A stretch of 64,000 nt of DNA from Marinobacter sediminum (GTDB lineage Bacteria > Pseudomonadota > Gammaproteobacteria > Pseudomonadales > Oleiphilaceae): positions 2,852,001-2,916,000 of the forward strand of contig NZ_JAGTWY010000001.1 of assembly GCF_023657445.1 (NCBI RefSeq), in the 5' to 3' direction. Below the pieces are notes generated by a model. The model saw only the letters and a program-made list of their open reading frames with translations. It had not been told where the DNA came from and ran no database searches. Every line of letters begins with the position of its first letter. Positions within the stretch are counted from its first letter, which is position 1. The position numbers and the translations under genes are program-made. This document shows, in pieces, positions 20,796-30,080 of this stretch.

Positions 20796-21134
20796 ATGTC
20801 TGAAGCCCTGAGAAAACTCCTGTCCCAGTCCGGCCCGCAGCCGGTGATCACCCCGCATGTGGGCGTGCTGACCCTGCACTTCCAGCTCTACGGCTGTGAA
20901 GATCTCAAAGCCAAACGAAAGGTATTCACGGCGCTCCGGGCAGTGTGGGGCAAAGAGGCGGACCTGGCCGTGGCCGAAACTGCTGATCAGGACGCGCTCG
21001 ATTGCGCAACCTGGACCATCGCCGCCCTCGGCACCTCCTCGCAGCAGATCACCCAACGTCTCGATCAGGTAGAAAAAGCCATCGAAGAACGGGTGGATGC
21101 TGCCATACTGGATATACACCGGGAGATTCTCTGA
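20796..21134 (+). CDS. DUF503 (YlxP-like) family protein
   Basis: A 112-residue cytoplasmic protein. The core VGVLTLHFQLYGCEDLKAKRK...VAETADQDALDCATWTIAALGTSSQ fits the DUF503 pattern (GvL...l.g.sLK.KR...vaEvd.qD....a.l.ia.vs). YlxP relatives in Firmicutes are linked to ribosome maturation (RbfA neighbourhood); function here is unknown. ATG 20796 lies right after the palindromic element and has no clear ribosome site, so expression may depend on that element or on upstream read-through. Confidence 0.7.
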   Translation: MSEALRKLLSQSGPQPVITPHVGVLTLHFQLYGCEDLKAKRKVFTALRAVWGKEADLAVAETADQDALDCATWTIAALGTSSQQITQRLDQVEKAIEERVDAAILDIHREIL

Positions 21135-21186
21135 CCGGCGGCAGGCAATGGAATGGGGCCTTGTGGCGTAACGTTTCACCACGCCG

Positions 21187-21304
21187 TATACTACGCCCCC
21201 TCAGGGATGCCAGTGCGCCTGCCAGCGACAGGCGACCAGTTATTAATGCCGGAAATACATTCCGGCCGTATCCGTTTGGGCATCCGGAACCGGCCCAACG
21301 GATA
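21187..21304 (+). promoter_or_regulatory. Structured leader of the PLP decarboxylase gene
   Basis: A TATACT box lies at 21187-21192, without a good -35. Two stem-loops follow: GCCGGAA/TTCCGGC (21248-21266) and TATCCGTTTGGGC pairing with GCCCAACGGATA (21269-21304) with one bulge. They come just before the start codon, which lacks a Shine-Dalgarno sequence. No known riboswitch class is recognised. Confidence 0.4.
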
Positions 21305-21327
21305 ACCACTGATTATGCGTGGTGTCT

Positions 21328-23004
21328 ATGACCGGAAAGAAAAAATCCGCACAGGCCTCAGTCGAGGCCATGTATCGCGTATTCACGGTGCCAGAGGCGC
21401 CGGAATCAACGCTGAGCCGGATCGACCAGAACATTTCCCGTAATCTTGCAGGCTTCCTGCAGGAGCACATTGTTGCGCTCGAACGTGACCTTTCGGATGT
21501 GGAAAAGGACTTCTCGGACTATGACATCCCCGAGAAGCCCGTGTTCGTCTCCGAGCAGGCCCAGTTCCTGCTGGACAAGCTGGTAGCCAATTCTGTTCAT
21601 ACCGCTTCCCCTGCGTTCATCGGGCATATGACCTCGGCACTGCCCTATTTCATGCTGCCGTTGTCAAAGATCATGATCGCACTCAACCAGAACCTGGTTA
21701 AGACCGAGACCTCCAAGGCGTTCACCCCCATGGAGCGGCAAGTGCTGGGCATGATTCACCGCCTGGTTTACGAGGAAGACGGCGCCTTTTACCGCAAATG
21801 GATGCACGACCCCCGTTTTGCCCTTGGTGCAATGTGCTCCGGAGGCACCGTCGCCAACCTGACTGCGCTCTGGGTGGCCCGCAACCGCGCGTTCCCGGCC
21901 GAGGGCAGTTTCCGCGGCCTGCATCAGGAAGGCCTGTTCAGAGCCCTGAAATACTATGGGTACGAAGGTGCCGCGATCGTGGTATCCCGTCGTGGTCACT
22001 ACTCCCTGCGTAAGGCCGCCGATGTTCTTGGTCTGGGTCGGGAGTCTCTGGTGCCGGTGGAGACGGACGACGAAAACCGCATCCAGACTGATGCACTACG
22101 AGATAAATGCCTGGAACTGCAACGGCAGAAGATCAAGGTCATGGCAATTTGCGGGGTCGCCGGTACAACCGAGACAGGCAACGTCGACCCACTTGATGGC
22201 ATGGCGGATATCGCCCGGGAATTCGGCGCCCACTTCCATGTGGATGCGGCTTGGGGCGGCCCCACCCTGTTCTCACGCACCCACAAATATCTGCTCCGCG
22301 GCATCGAGAAGGCCGATTCGGTCACCTTTGACGCCCATAAACAGCTTTATGTGCCCATGGGTGTGGGCCTTGTGGTCTTCAAGGACCCCAGCCTAGCCAG
22401 TGCCGTCGAACACCACGCCCAGTACATTATCCGGAAAGGCTCGCGGGATCTTGGCAGCACGACCCTCGAAGGCTCCCGCCCGGGCATGTCCATGCTGATC
22501 CATTCGGGCCTGAAGATCCTGGCGCGTGAAGGCTACGAAATCCTGATTGATCAGGGCATTGAGAAGGCCGCGACCTTTGCGGAGATGATCGAAGCAGGGC
22601 GGGATTTCGAGCTGGTCACCAAACCAGAGCTGAACATCCTCACCTACCGCTATTGCCCCGAGAAGGTCCAGCAGGCTCTGGCAATCGCTGATCCGCTGCA
22701 GGCAGAGAAACTCAACACCTGCCTGAACCGCATCACCAAGTTCATCCAGAAAACCCAGCGGGAACGGGGCAAGGCGTTCGTCTCCCGAACCCGGCTGGAA
22801 CCCGCCCGGTACTATCACTTCCCGTGCATCGTTTTCCGGGTGGTTCTGGCCAATCCGCTGACCACACGTGAAATACTGACAGACATTCTGGCCGAACAGC
22901 AGGAGCTGTCAGCGGATGAAGGGATCCAGGATGAGATGGACATTCTGCACCATATGGCTGATACCGTGTTAAATCAGCACCAGCCAGATGCCAGAGAGGC
23001 CTGA
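21328..23004 (+). CDS. panP: PLP-dependent decarboxylase, probable aspartate 1-decarboxylase (PanP-like)
   Basis: A group II PLP decarboxylase of 558 residues. The PLP lysine is in TFDAHKQLYVPMG; HVDAAWGGP supplies the PLP-binding Asp; CSGGTVANLTALW is the phosphate-binding block. The sequence resembles the Vibrio-type PanP, which makes beta-alanine from aspartate for CoA in place of PanD; a glutamate-decarboxylase-like role is the alternative. Starts are uncertain: GTG 21319 and 21322 and ATG 21328 all lack a clear ribosome site. Two leader hairpins precede it. CoaBC and CoaD in the same window fit a pantothenate/CoA connection. Confidence 0.82.
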   Translation: MTGKKKSAQASVEAMYRVFTVPEAPESTLSRIDQNISRNLAGFLQEHIVALERDLSDVEKDFSDYDIPEKPVFVSEQAQFLLDKLVANSVHTASPAFIGHMTSALPYFMLPLSKIMIALNQNLVKTETSKAFTPMERQVLGMIHRLVYEEDGAFYRKWMHDPRFALGAMCSGGTVANLTALWVARNRAFPAEGSFRGLHQEGLFRALKYYGYEGAAIVVSRRGHYSLRKAADVLGLGRESLVPVETDDENRIQTDALRDKCLELQRQKIKVMAICGVAGTTETGNVDPLDGMADIAREFGAHFHVDAAWGGPTLFSRTHKYLLRGIEKADSVTFDAHKQLYVPMGVGLVVFKDPSLASAVEHHAQYIIRKGSRDLGSTTLEGSRPGMSMLIHSGLKILAREGYEILIDQGIEKAATFAEMIEAGRDFELVTKPELNILTYRYCPEKVQQALAIADPLQAEKLNTCLNRITKFIQKTQRERGKAFVSRTRLEPARYYHFPCIVFRVVLANPLTTREILTDILAEQQELSADEGIQDEMDILHHMADTVLNQHQPDAREA

Positions 23005-23079
23005 AGCGGCCAACCGGCTTGGCGTGAAAGAGGCGAAGCAGGCTTCGCCCCTTTCACATGCCGCACGATCAGCCCGGAA

Positions 23080-23346
23080 TCAGTAAAGCGCCTCTTCGTC
23101 ATCCAGCACTTCGTGGATGATATCCAGGAACATATGATCCGCCTCACTCCAGCTCTCCGGAATCCGGATCGTGGTGTTAGCGCTGATCTCCCGGGCAATA
23201 ACCTCGTTGGCATTGGGTTCGTTGCGATGCTTCCGGGCGATGTCCATGGACTTGACGGCGATGGTGGGCTCACTCAGCACCTTTTTGATGAACACTCGAA
23301 GCTCATCAATAATCTTGGCCTGACGGCTTTCAACAGATGTACTCAT
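23080..23346 (-). CDS. Conserved-looking small protein of unknown function
   Basis: An 88-residue soluble protein, not recognised. It begins MSTSVESRQAKIIDELRVFI and ends with an acidic tail (HEVLDDEEALY). Predicted mostly helical with no signal peptide or membrane segment. GGGGAATGAAGT precedes the ATG and codon usage matches the neighbours. It lies convergent with the decarboxylase gene and upstream of the phosphate transporter gene's 3' end. Confidence 0.6.
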   Translation of the reverse strand: MSTSVESRQAKIIDELRVFIKKVLSEPTIAVKSMDIARKHRNEPNANEVIAREISANTTIRIPESWSEADHMFLDIIHEVLDDEEALY

Positions 23347-23443
23347 ACTTCATTCCCCGGACAGATGTATGCGAGGGGATGAAACACCCCCTCAGGACCA
23401 TAATAGTATGGCCAAACTGGCTGGTTACAACCAGCCATAGGCA

Positions 23444-25003
23444 TCAGATCAGCAAGCCGCGCAAGGTAAAGAACAGGATGGCGGCCATAATGCCAGAGGC
23501 CGGCACAGTAATGATCCAGGCGGCTGCAATTCTCACCAGGTGCGAGCGTTTGACCATTTCTTCCCGATAGATTTTCTTCAGACGTTTGCGCTCGGATTTG
23601 GACAGGGGCACCTGCTTTTCCTTCTTCGCCTGTTTTAGCAGGCTCTCCATTTCCTCCACAGATGCATTGCGGAAATCATCGAGGAACGGCTTGAGGCGCT
23701 TCTGCTCTTCCGGATCGTGATGCTCCATGATCTTGTGCAACTGGGTTGCGTAATTGGACTTCAGATACTCCCTCAGAAAACCGACACCAAATACGCCACC
23801 AATGGCGATATGGGTGGAACTGACAGGCAGGCCAAGCTGTGAGGCGAGAATGACCGTCAGGGCCGCCGAGAGCGCCACGCAGAAGGCGCGGGTTTTATCC
23901 AGCTCGGTAATTTCACTACCCACCGTCTTGATCAGGCGCGGGCCAAACAGCATCAGGCCGACGGCCAGCCCCAGCGCACCAACCATCATTACCCACAGAG
24001 GAATGCTGGCAGAAGTCACTACGGCGCCTGAGGACAAGGCATCGTTGATGGCCGCCAGCGGCCCGATAGCGTTGGCAACGTCATTTGCGCCATGGGCAAA
24101 GCTCAAGAGCGCCGCCGCAAAGATCAGCGGCCAGGTGAACAGTGCGCTTACGCCACTCGGGCTGTTTTCCATCGTTGCCGCACGACGGCTTACCATGGCG
24201 CGAACTGCGAAAAAAACAATAGCTGCGGCAGCCAGACCGACCAGTGAGGCCTCAAGAAAGTCCACCTTGACGATTTTCTTGACACCCTTAACCATCAGAT
24301 AGGTGCCGAAAGCCCAGGCCATAACCGCCACCAGCCAGGGCACAAAGGTCCGCGCAGCCGGCACAACATCCTTCCTGTAAAGCACCGTTTTCTTGATCAT
24401 CAGCAGGAAAAGCGCGGCAAGGGCACCACCGAGAACAGGAGAAATCACCCAGCTCGCAGCAATCTTGCCCATCACCGCCCAATCGGCAATACCCCAGCCA
24501 CCAGCAGCAATACCGGCACCGAGAACACCCCCGACAATCGAATGCGTAGTGGATACCGGCGCACCCATCCAGGTCGCCAGATTAAGCCAGAGTGCGCCAG
24601 CGAGCAGAGCCGCTGTCATCAACCAGACAAAAGCCTGTCCGCTCCCAAGTGACGAGGGATCAATGATACCGCCCTTGATGGTCGAGACCACATCGCCACC
24701 GGCAATCAGGGCGCCGGAAGATTCAAAAATGGCCGCCAAAACGACCGCAGCACCAAGCGATAGCGCGCCGGACCCCACCGCCGGGCCCACATTGTTGGCT
24801 ACGTCATTAGCGCCAATATTAATTGCCATATAGCCGCCGATGACTGCGGCCGCCATCAGCAACATGCTATTGGGCATTCCTTGGCTGAAAGCACCAACGG
24901 TCAGCCAAATGCCGAGTAAAAACAGCAGGCTGATTCCGACCCTGTATCGTTCCGTGGAGGGGCTGGTAAGTATCGTGTCCAGAAATCCGCTTGAACGGGC
25001 CAT
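23444..25003 (-). CDS. PiT-family inorganic phosphate transporter
   Basis: Low-affinity, ion-coupled phosphate uptake across the inner membrane. The 519-residue protein has about ten membrane helices and the two inverted-repeat signatures of the family: GANDVANNVGPAVGSGAL near residue 64 and AHGANDVANAIGPLAAI in the second half, each paired with a VSTTHS/VSSTHIAIGG block. A charged cytoplasmic loop (residues ~420-480, rich in Lys and Glu) precedes the last helix. No Pho box was found upstream, consistent with Pit systems being constitutive. Confidence 0.94.
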   Translation of the reverse strand: MARSSGFLDTILTSPSTERYRVGISLLFLLGIWLTVGAFSQGMPNSMLLMAAAVIGGYMAINIGANDVANNVGPAVGSGALSLGAAVVLAAIFESSGALIAGGDVVSTIKGGIIDPSSLGSGQAFVWLMTAALLAGALWLNLATWMGAPVSTTHSIVGGVLGAGIAAGGWGIADWAVMGKIAASWVISPVLGGALAALFLLMIKKTVLYRKDVVPAARTFVPWLVAVMAWAFGTYLMVKGVKKIVKVDFLEASLVGLAAAAIVFFAVRAMVSRRAATMENSPSGVSALFTWPLIFAAALLSFAHGANDVANAIGPLAAINDALSSGAVVTSASIPLWVMMVGALGLAVGLMLFGPRLIKTVGSEITELDKTRAFCVALSAALTVILASQLGLPVSSTHIAIGGVFGVGFLREYLKSNYATQLHKIMEHHDPEEQKRLKPFLDDFRNASVEEMESLLKQAKKEKQVPLSKSERKRLKKIYREEMVKRSHLVRIAAAWIITVPASGIMAAILFFTLRGLLI

Positions 25004-25208
25004 AACAGAAGGGGTCTCATTTGGTCAGAATGGAATAATGGCAGCATTCGCTGCGACGCAACTATAAAATCTTTGTCACCAAATTGAAATAAAGCGGCCA
25101 TTTTTCACCCAGATCACAGAACTGTGACCTGGGCATGCAAAAATTCACCAAGTTGACTCATAATCCAGAAAAAAGCGTCAAAAATACAAGAATTCCAGCA
25201 AGGCATTC

Positions 25209-26312
25209 ATGACAGAACACACCACAACCAGCCACCAGGCCGCCGGTGAGCGGGAGGATGCCCAGGTTTCACTCCTGCTCACCTGGCTTTCGGCAATGGC
25301 CATCGCCTTCCTGGTCGCCATTGGAGGCAAAGCCTGGTTTGCAGGGCACGACACTCACGCCTGGGTGCTCTGGGCCTTTGCTGTGCTGGTCGCTTTCAAT
25401 ATGGCATCCTTCGCCAGAATCGGTAACCGCACTTTACAGAAAGGCGGCCTGCTCACCATCGTGGGCCTTTTGCTGGCCTACCTGATTGCCTCTGGCGGCG
25501 AGAGCAACACCGGGCCTTTGTGGTTTTATGTATTCCCCCCACTGCTGTTCTACCTGACCAACCTGAAAACAGGAACGGCAATCCTGCTTTTCTGTTACCT
25601 GATCGCAGTGGTTGTGTTCCAGTTTCCCGGATTGCCACTGATCGCAGCGGAATACAGCCTGGATTTTAAAATCCGCTTTTTTGCGTCACTGACGTTCGAA
25701 TCCATTTTCTGCTTTGTGCTTGAGGCCAGCCGGCTGAAAGCGCGTAATGAACTGGTCGAACTGGCCCAGACCCAGGAGCATGCTGCCAAGACCGACGAAC
25801 TCACGGGCCTCTCGAATCGCCGCGACATGCAAAACCGGCTAACCAACGAATTCTCCCGTTACCAGCGCTCAGGACACCACTTCTCCATTGCCCTGATCGA
25901 TCTTGATCTGTTCAAGAGCATCAACGACCAGTTTGGCCATGATGCTGGCGACGAGGTGCTTCGTGCGTTCTCTACCATGATGAATGCCATCATCCGACAG
26001 ACAGACGTGGCCAGCCGCTGGGGCGGAGAGGAGTTTTTGATTCTGCTGCCGGATACCTCCCTGCTCCAGGCACTCACCCTGGCCGAACGGCTTCGCGCGG
26101 AAGTCGCCAAAAACCGGTTCGTTTTTCAGGGGGCGGAGCTCCCCGTCACCATCAGCGCCGGTGTCTGCTCAATAGCCAAAGCCGGCTCGATCGGAGACCT
26201 GCTTAAACAAGCCGATATCCACCTGTATAACGCCAAGCAAGCCGGCCGAAACCGCATTGCGCCTCGCGTCCGCAGTCAGAGTGTTGAGGTAACCGAAGAG
26301 TCACAGGCTTGA
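25209..26312 (+). CDS. Membrane-bound diguanylate cyclase
   Basis: Makes cyclic di-GMP from two GTP. The 367-residue protein has about six N-terminal membrane helices (residues ~20-185), a short coiled linker, and a C-terminal GGDEF domain. The active site is intact as RWGGEEF, and the allosteric I-site RxxD is present as RQTD exactly five residues before it, so product inhibition is expected. TDELTGLSNRRD marks the domain start. AAGG lies upstream of ATG 25209. Confidence 0.93.
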   Translation: MTEHTTTSHQAAGEREDAQVSLLLTWLSAMAIAFLVAIGGKAWFAGHDTHAWVLWAFAVLVAFNMASFARIGNRTLQKGGLLTIVGLLLAYLIASGGESNTGPLWFYVFPPLLFYLTNLKTGTAILLFCYLIAVVVFQFPGLPLIAAEYSLDFKIRFFASLTFESIFCFVLEASRLKARNELVELAQTQEHAAKTDELTGLSNRRDMQNRLTNEFSRYQRSGHHFSIALIDLDLFKSINDQFGHDAGDEVLRAFSTMMNAIIRQTDVASRWGGEEFLILLPDTSLLQALTLAERLRAEVAKNRFVFQGAELPVTISAGVCSIAKAGSIGDLLKQADIHLYNAKQAGRNRIAPRVRSQSVEVTEESQA

Positions 26313-26394
26313 GTGCATCGCTGCCTGCTATTATTATCGAGCGCCACCTATTCCCCCTAACGCCTGGGGCGTTAACCAGCTGACAGGAAAACAA

Positions 26395-26841
26395 ATGACT
26401 GCCATACGAATTCTGGTGGGCAGCGTCTACGGCGGCGCGCTGCTGACTGCCCGGGAAATCAAAAAGAGCCTTGAGAACCAAGGGTACCCGATCACGGTAC
26501 TTGAAAACCCTGCCCTGGAAGACATCACTGCCAACGATGATGCGCTGCTGGTGTGTACCTCCACCACAGGCCAGGGTGAAATTCCTGCCAACCTGCTCCC
26601 GTTCTATGTTTCTCTGCGAGACCAGCTGCCCCAGCAACCCGGTCGGCCCTTCGGGATCATCGTGCTGGGCGACAGCTCCTATGGCGATACCTTTTGTGGC
26701 GCAGGCGACCTGATGGAAGAGGCGCTTTATGAAACGGCGGCCCGGAAGATCGGTGACACCCTGCGCATTGATGCACTGGAGACCATGGAACCGGAGAGCG
26801 AGGCGTTGCCGTGGGTGAGGGAATGGCTTAACCAGCTGTGA
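26395..26841 (+). CDS. MioC-like flavodoxin
   Basis: A 148-residue FMN protein. The phosphate-binding segment after strand 1 (VGSVYGGALLTAREI), the CTSTTGQGEIPANL loop and the LGDSSYGDTFCGAG loop match the flavodoxin-like fold of the MioC group. MioC supports biotin synthase in E. coli; the partner here is unknown. CAGGAAA precedes ATG 26395. It converges on tesB. Confidence 0.88.
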   Translation: MTAIRILVGSVYGGALLTAREIKKSLENQGYPITVLENPALEDITANDDALLVCTSTTGQGEIPANLLPFYVSLRDQLPQQPGRPFGIIVLGDSSYGDTFCGAGDLMEEALYETAARKIGDTLRIDALETMEPESEALPWVREWLNQL

Positions 26842-26907
26842 CCAAACACGAGGCGCTGGACTGGCTGCACCGGTCGGGCAGCCAACAGCAGGTGCCGGGT
26901 TGATTAC

Positions 26908-27762
26908 TCAGCGCTGACGGATCAATGCTTCCTGAGTAGTGGAGGCCACCAGTACACCGTCCTGGTTGAAGACGTTGCCCCGATTGAATCCACGTCCGGC
27001 CGAAGCACTGGGGCTGTCCTTGTCGTACAGGAGCCACTCGTCCATGCGGAAGCCACGGTGGAACCAAATGGCATGATCCAGGCTGGCTACCTGAAGATTT
27101 TTGGTGTTAAACGTCACACCATGAGGATTCAGGGAGGTCCCAAGGAAGTGAAAGTCCGACGCATAGGTCAGCAGGCACTGGTGCAGCACCGGATCATCCG
27201 GCAGCTTGCCCTGGGCGCGGAGCCAGCTCTGTTTATGAGGTGGCCGTTTTTCCGGCTTGAACGGGTTAACGGGATCCACCGGGCGAATTTCAATCGGTCG
27301 ATCCCGGGTCAGGGATTTGCGCATTTTTTCAGGCGCATGTGGGGCGATGAGTCTACTCCACTCATGCTCGGACTTGAGGCTATCCGGTGCCGGAGCATCG
27401 GGCATTTCGAGCTGATGTTCAAAGCCCTCTTCCGCAACCTGAAACGACATCGAGCCGGTCAGTATCTCCTTGCCTGCCTGACGTGCAATCACGCGGCGGA
27501 CGGAAAAACTGCCTCCGTCGCGCACACGCTGCACTTCATAATCGATGGGCATGCTGTGGTTGCCGGGGCGCAGGAAGTAGGCATGCAGTGAATGACACGG
27601 ACGGCCTTCCACAGTTCGGCTGGCCGCCATCAGCGCCTGCCCCAGAACCTGGCCGCCGAATACATTGGGAAAGCCCAGATCTTCACTGTCACCCTGAAAG
27701 TGGTCATCGCCAATAGGTGAAAGATCCAGCAAATCCACCAGCTTTTTTGTTACTTCAAGCAT
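26908..27762 (-). CDS. tesB: Acyl-CoA thioesterase II (TesB)
   Basis: Hydrolyses acyl-CoA to free fatty acid and CoA. The 284-residue protein has the double hot-dog fold of TesB: VFGGQVLGQALMAASRTV and SLHAYFLRPG in the first half; a C-terminal half with SLDHAIWFHRGFRMDEWLLYD and the catalytic-site block FNQDGVLVASTTQE. ATG 27762 has AGGAG upstream; the extension to 27777 is not needed. Monocistronic by appearance, in a window rich in acyl-CoA genes. Confidence 0.95.
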   Translation of the reverse strand: MLEVTKKLVDLLDLSPIGDDHFQGDSEDLGFPNVFGGQVLGQALMAASRTVEGRPCHSLHAYFLRPGNHSMPIDYEVQRVRDGGSFSVRRVIARQAGKEILTGSMSFQVAEEGFEHQLEMPDAPAPDSLKSEHEWSRLIAPHAPEKMRKSLTRDRPIEIRPVDPVNPFKPEKRPPHKQSWLRAQGKLPDDPVLHQCLLTYASDFHFLGTSLNPHGVTFNTKNLQVASLDHAIWFHRGFRMDEWLLYDKDSPSASAGRGFNRGNVFNQDGVLVASTTQEALIRQR

Positions 27763-27898
27763 GCCTGCTCCTGTCATTTCGTTAGCACACGAAGGAGTTT
27801 TCTACCCCAAGCCGAACAATTTCGCAATGAAAAGCAACAAATATGCGGAGGGGATCCCCCCACGGAATCCGGGAGGGAACGACCTGGAAGGCCGGCAA

Positions 27899-29053
27899 TT
27901 AACTATGAATAGGTGGCACTTCTTTCGACAGCGCCTGCTTTTCAACCGCAAACCGGCCAGTCACGGCAAAGCCCAGAATTTTACCTTCCTTGCTTCGGAA
28001 CAGCGCCTTTACATCGGTGCCATCCTGTTCCACCTCCCAATCTCCGGCAACGTCGGGGGGCGGCGGACAAACTGCTGTAGGACAGCACGGTGTCTTGATC
28101 ATCACCGGCATGGTGCCGTAGCTGACTTCCGTCCGCTCACCGGTCAGGGTTTTCGCCAGTGACCTGGCACAGGCCATCAGAGGCAGAACATAAAGCAACA
28201 CATTACCATCCACCTCGGCGCAATCCCCCATTGCATAGATATCTCTTGCCGAGGTTTCCAGAGCCCGGTTGACTGCGATACCACGTCCGGTCTCGATGCC
28301 TGCCGCTTCCGCAAGCCCGGTACGCGGGCGCAGGCCGACTGCCGATATAACCAGATCAGCTTCAACAGCCTCTCCATTGGCAAGGGTGAGGCGCACGCCC
28401 TGGCCGGCACGATCGATCCGCTCAACCACGGTCTCAAGATGAAAATGAACACCAAGGTTTTCCAGCTCCTCCTGAACCGCATTGGCGGCGACTGCAGGCA
28501 AAAGCCCGGGCATCACCACATCGGATGGCGCGATCACATCCACCTCGTAGTCTCCATTGCGGAGGTCATTGGCAAACTCACAGCCAATAAGGCCGGCACC
28601 CATGATGGCCACTCGCTTGCCTTCAGCCAGTGCTTTTCGGAAAGCCCGGTAATCCATCAGGTCATTAATGGAAAACACGTGTTCCTGTCCATCCCCTGCA
28701 AGGGACAGACGAATCACGTCCGCGCCCCAGGCCAGCACAAGCTTGCTGTACCCAAGCCGGTCATCACCCAGAATCAGTTCATGGGCCTCAGGATCAATAC
28801 CGGTGACTGTAGTAAAGGTCCGAAGCTGCACTCCGAGCTGATCGGCCATTGTGTCCGTCGATGCCTGGGCGAGCCCGTCCGCATCCTTGGCCTTGGTAAA
28901 GCCGGTAGACAGCATGGGCTTGGAATAACTGACGCCATCGTCGGCCGTCACCATCACAATCGGTGTGGCCTTGTCGTGCTTTCGGATTTCCCGCGCCAGT
29001 GAATAGCCGGACAACCCGGTGCCGACAATAACGATGGGGGCCTGCTCAGTCAT
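27899..29053 (-). CDS. rubB: Rubredoxin-NAD(+) reductase
   Basis: Passes electrons from NAD(P)H via FAD to rubredoxin for alkane hydroxylase or oxygen/peroxide detoxification. The 384-residue flavoprotein has the FAD dinucleotide-binding motif VIVGTGLSGYSLAREIRK at the N-terminus, the NAD-binding motif AIMGAGLIGCEFANDL near residue 150, and IYAMGDCAEVDG for FAD. The C-terminal region includes KTPCCPTAVCPPPP. It starts 18 bases after the rubredoxin stop, forming one operon. No alkane hydroxylase gene is adjacent. Confidence 0.92.
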   Translation of the reverse strand: MTEQAPIVIVGTGLSGYSLAREIRKHDKATPIVMVTADDGVSYSKPMLSTGFTKAKDADGLAQASTDTMADQLGVQLRTFTTVTGIDPEAHELILGDDRLGYSKLVLAWGADVIRLSLAGDGQEHVFSINDLMDYRAFRKALAEGKRVAIMGAGLIGCEFANDLRNGDYEVDVIAPSDVVMPGLLPAVAANAVQEELENLGVHFHLETVVERIDRAGQGVRLTLANGEAVEADLVISAVGLRPRTGLAEAAGIETGRGIAVNRALETSARDIYAMGDCAEVDGNVLLYVLPLMACARSLAKTLTGERTEVSYGTMPVMIKTPCCPTAVCPPPPDVAGDWEVEQDGTDVKALFRSKEGKILGFAVTGRFAVEKQALSKEVPPIHS

Positions 29054-29071
29054 AACCTTGCTCCGTAAGTA

Positions 29072-29239
29072 TCAGCCGATCTCAATCATTTCAAAGTCTT
29101 CCTTGCCTACACCGCAATCGGGGCAAATCCAGTCTTCCGGTACGTCTTCCCACTTTGTACCGGGCTCGATACCGTCTTCCGGCCAGCCTTCCGCCTCATC
29201 GTATATCAGGCCGCAAACCACACACTGCCACTTCTTCAT
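29072..29239 (-). CDS. rubA: Rubredoxin
   Basis: A 55-residue one-iron electron carrier. The two iron-binding CxxCG knuckles are [10 protein letters not shown] (Cys6, Cys9) and [11 protein letters not shown] (Cys39, Cys42), with the usual aromatic core between them (WPEDGI, W30, W37). This is the standard AlkG2-type single-domain rubredoxin. TTTTGGAGAACGAG precedes ATG 29239. First gene of the rubA-rubB operon, behind a promoter with an embedded dyad. Confidence 0.96.
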   Translation of the reverse strand: MKKWQCVVCGLIYDEAEGWPEDGIEPGTKWEDVPEDWICPDCGVGKEDFEMIEIG

Positions 29240-29267
29240 GCTCGTTCTCCAAAATCATTCCGGTGCG

Positions 29268-29297
29268 ATGATAATTGTCTGACAATCATGCACGCAA
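29268..29297 (-). promoter_or_regulatory. Promoter of rubA-rubB with operator-like dyad
   Basis: On the minus strand TTGCGT (29297-29292), 18 bases, TATCAT (29273-29268). The perfect dyad ATTGTC-T-GACAAT fills 29274-29286, inside the spacer next to the -10. A repressor or activator binding there would control the operon. Confidence 0.6.
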
Positions 29298-29522
29298 GTG
29301 TTTTATCCAGTTTACACAGGCTATACCCGCCAGACCGGACACTGAAAAGTCAGGAAGCCATCATACCCATCCTCCCAATATTGACCAATGCCAGTTCAGA
29401 CAGTGCGCCCTGGCGTTTTCTGCCAATCCCTACATAGACAGACCTGGCAGCCAACGACAGCCCCTCCCTTCCAGGTGCGCTCTCCGGTATAATCGCCCGT
29501 TTTACGACAGGATCCGACCGTT

Positions 29523-30080
29523 ATGACCAATACCGTCGCCGAAATGAACCAAGTAATGGCCGACGCTGACTGCCTGGTCGATGAACAGCAGGTACAGGCT
29601 GCCATCCGGAATATGGCCGACGATATTTCCGGCCGTCTCAGGGACAGCAACCCCTTGCTGTTCTGCGTAATGAATGGCGGTCTCATCCTCACTGGCCAAT
29701 TGCTCCCCCAGTTGAAGTTTCCGGTCCAGGCGGAATACCTTCATGCCACCCGTTACCGTCAGGAAACAACCGGCGGAATCCTTGAATGGAAACTGCGCCC
29801 CGACGCCGATATGAAAGACCGGACAATCCTGATAGTGGACGACATCCTGGACGAAGGTACGACGCTGTGTGCCATCGCGGACTACTGTCTGGCCCATGGA
29901 GCAAAGGAAGTCCTGACGGCGGTATTGGTCGACAAGAAACATGAGCGTAAAGCCCACCCGAATCTGAAAGCCGATTTTACCGGCCTGGAAGTGGAAGACC
30001 GTTTTCTGTTCGGTTACGGCATGGATTACAAAGGCTACTGGCGCAACGCCCCCGGTATTTATGCCGTTCAGGGACTTTGA
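29523..30080 (+). CDS. hpt: Hypoxanthine-guanine phosphoribosyltransferase
   Basis: Purine salvage: hypoxanthine or guanine plus PRPP to IMP or GMP. The 185-residue protein carries the PRPP loop ILIVDDILDEGTTLCA, the early CVMNGGLILTGQL block and the C-terminal DRFLFGYGMDYKGYWRN. The Lys-less MNGG form and ILEWKL segment resemble the HGPRT-related group of pseudomonads. A TATAAT box lies at 29488-29493. Its 3' end overlaps ubiC by 20 bases. Confidence 0.93.
   Translation: MTNTVAEMNQVMADADCLVDEQQVQAAIRNMADDISGRLRDSNPLLFCVMNGGLILTGQLLPQLKFPVQAEYLHATRYRQETTGGILEWKLRPDADMKDRTILIVDDILDEGTTLCAIADYCLAHGAKEVLTAVLVDKKHERKAHPNLKADFTGLEVEDRFLFGYGMDYKGYWRNAPGIYAVQGL

Noticed and set aside
25070..25100. 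Possible Pho box upstream of the PiT gene (TTGTCAC-CAAA-TTGAAAT)
   Set aside because: Only about 9 of 14 half-site bases match, and PiT systems are usually not PhoB-activated.
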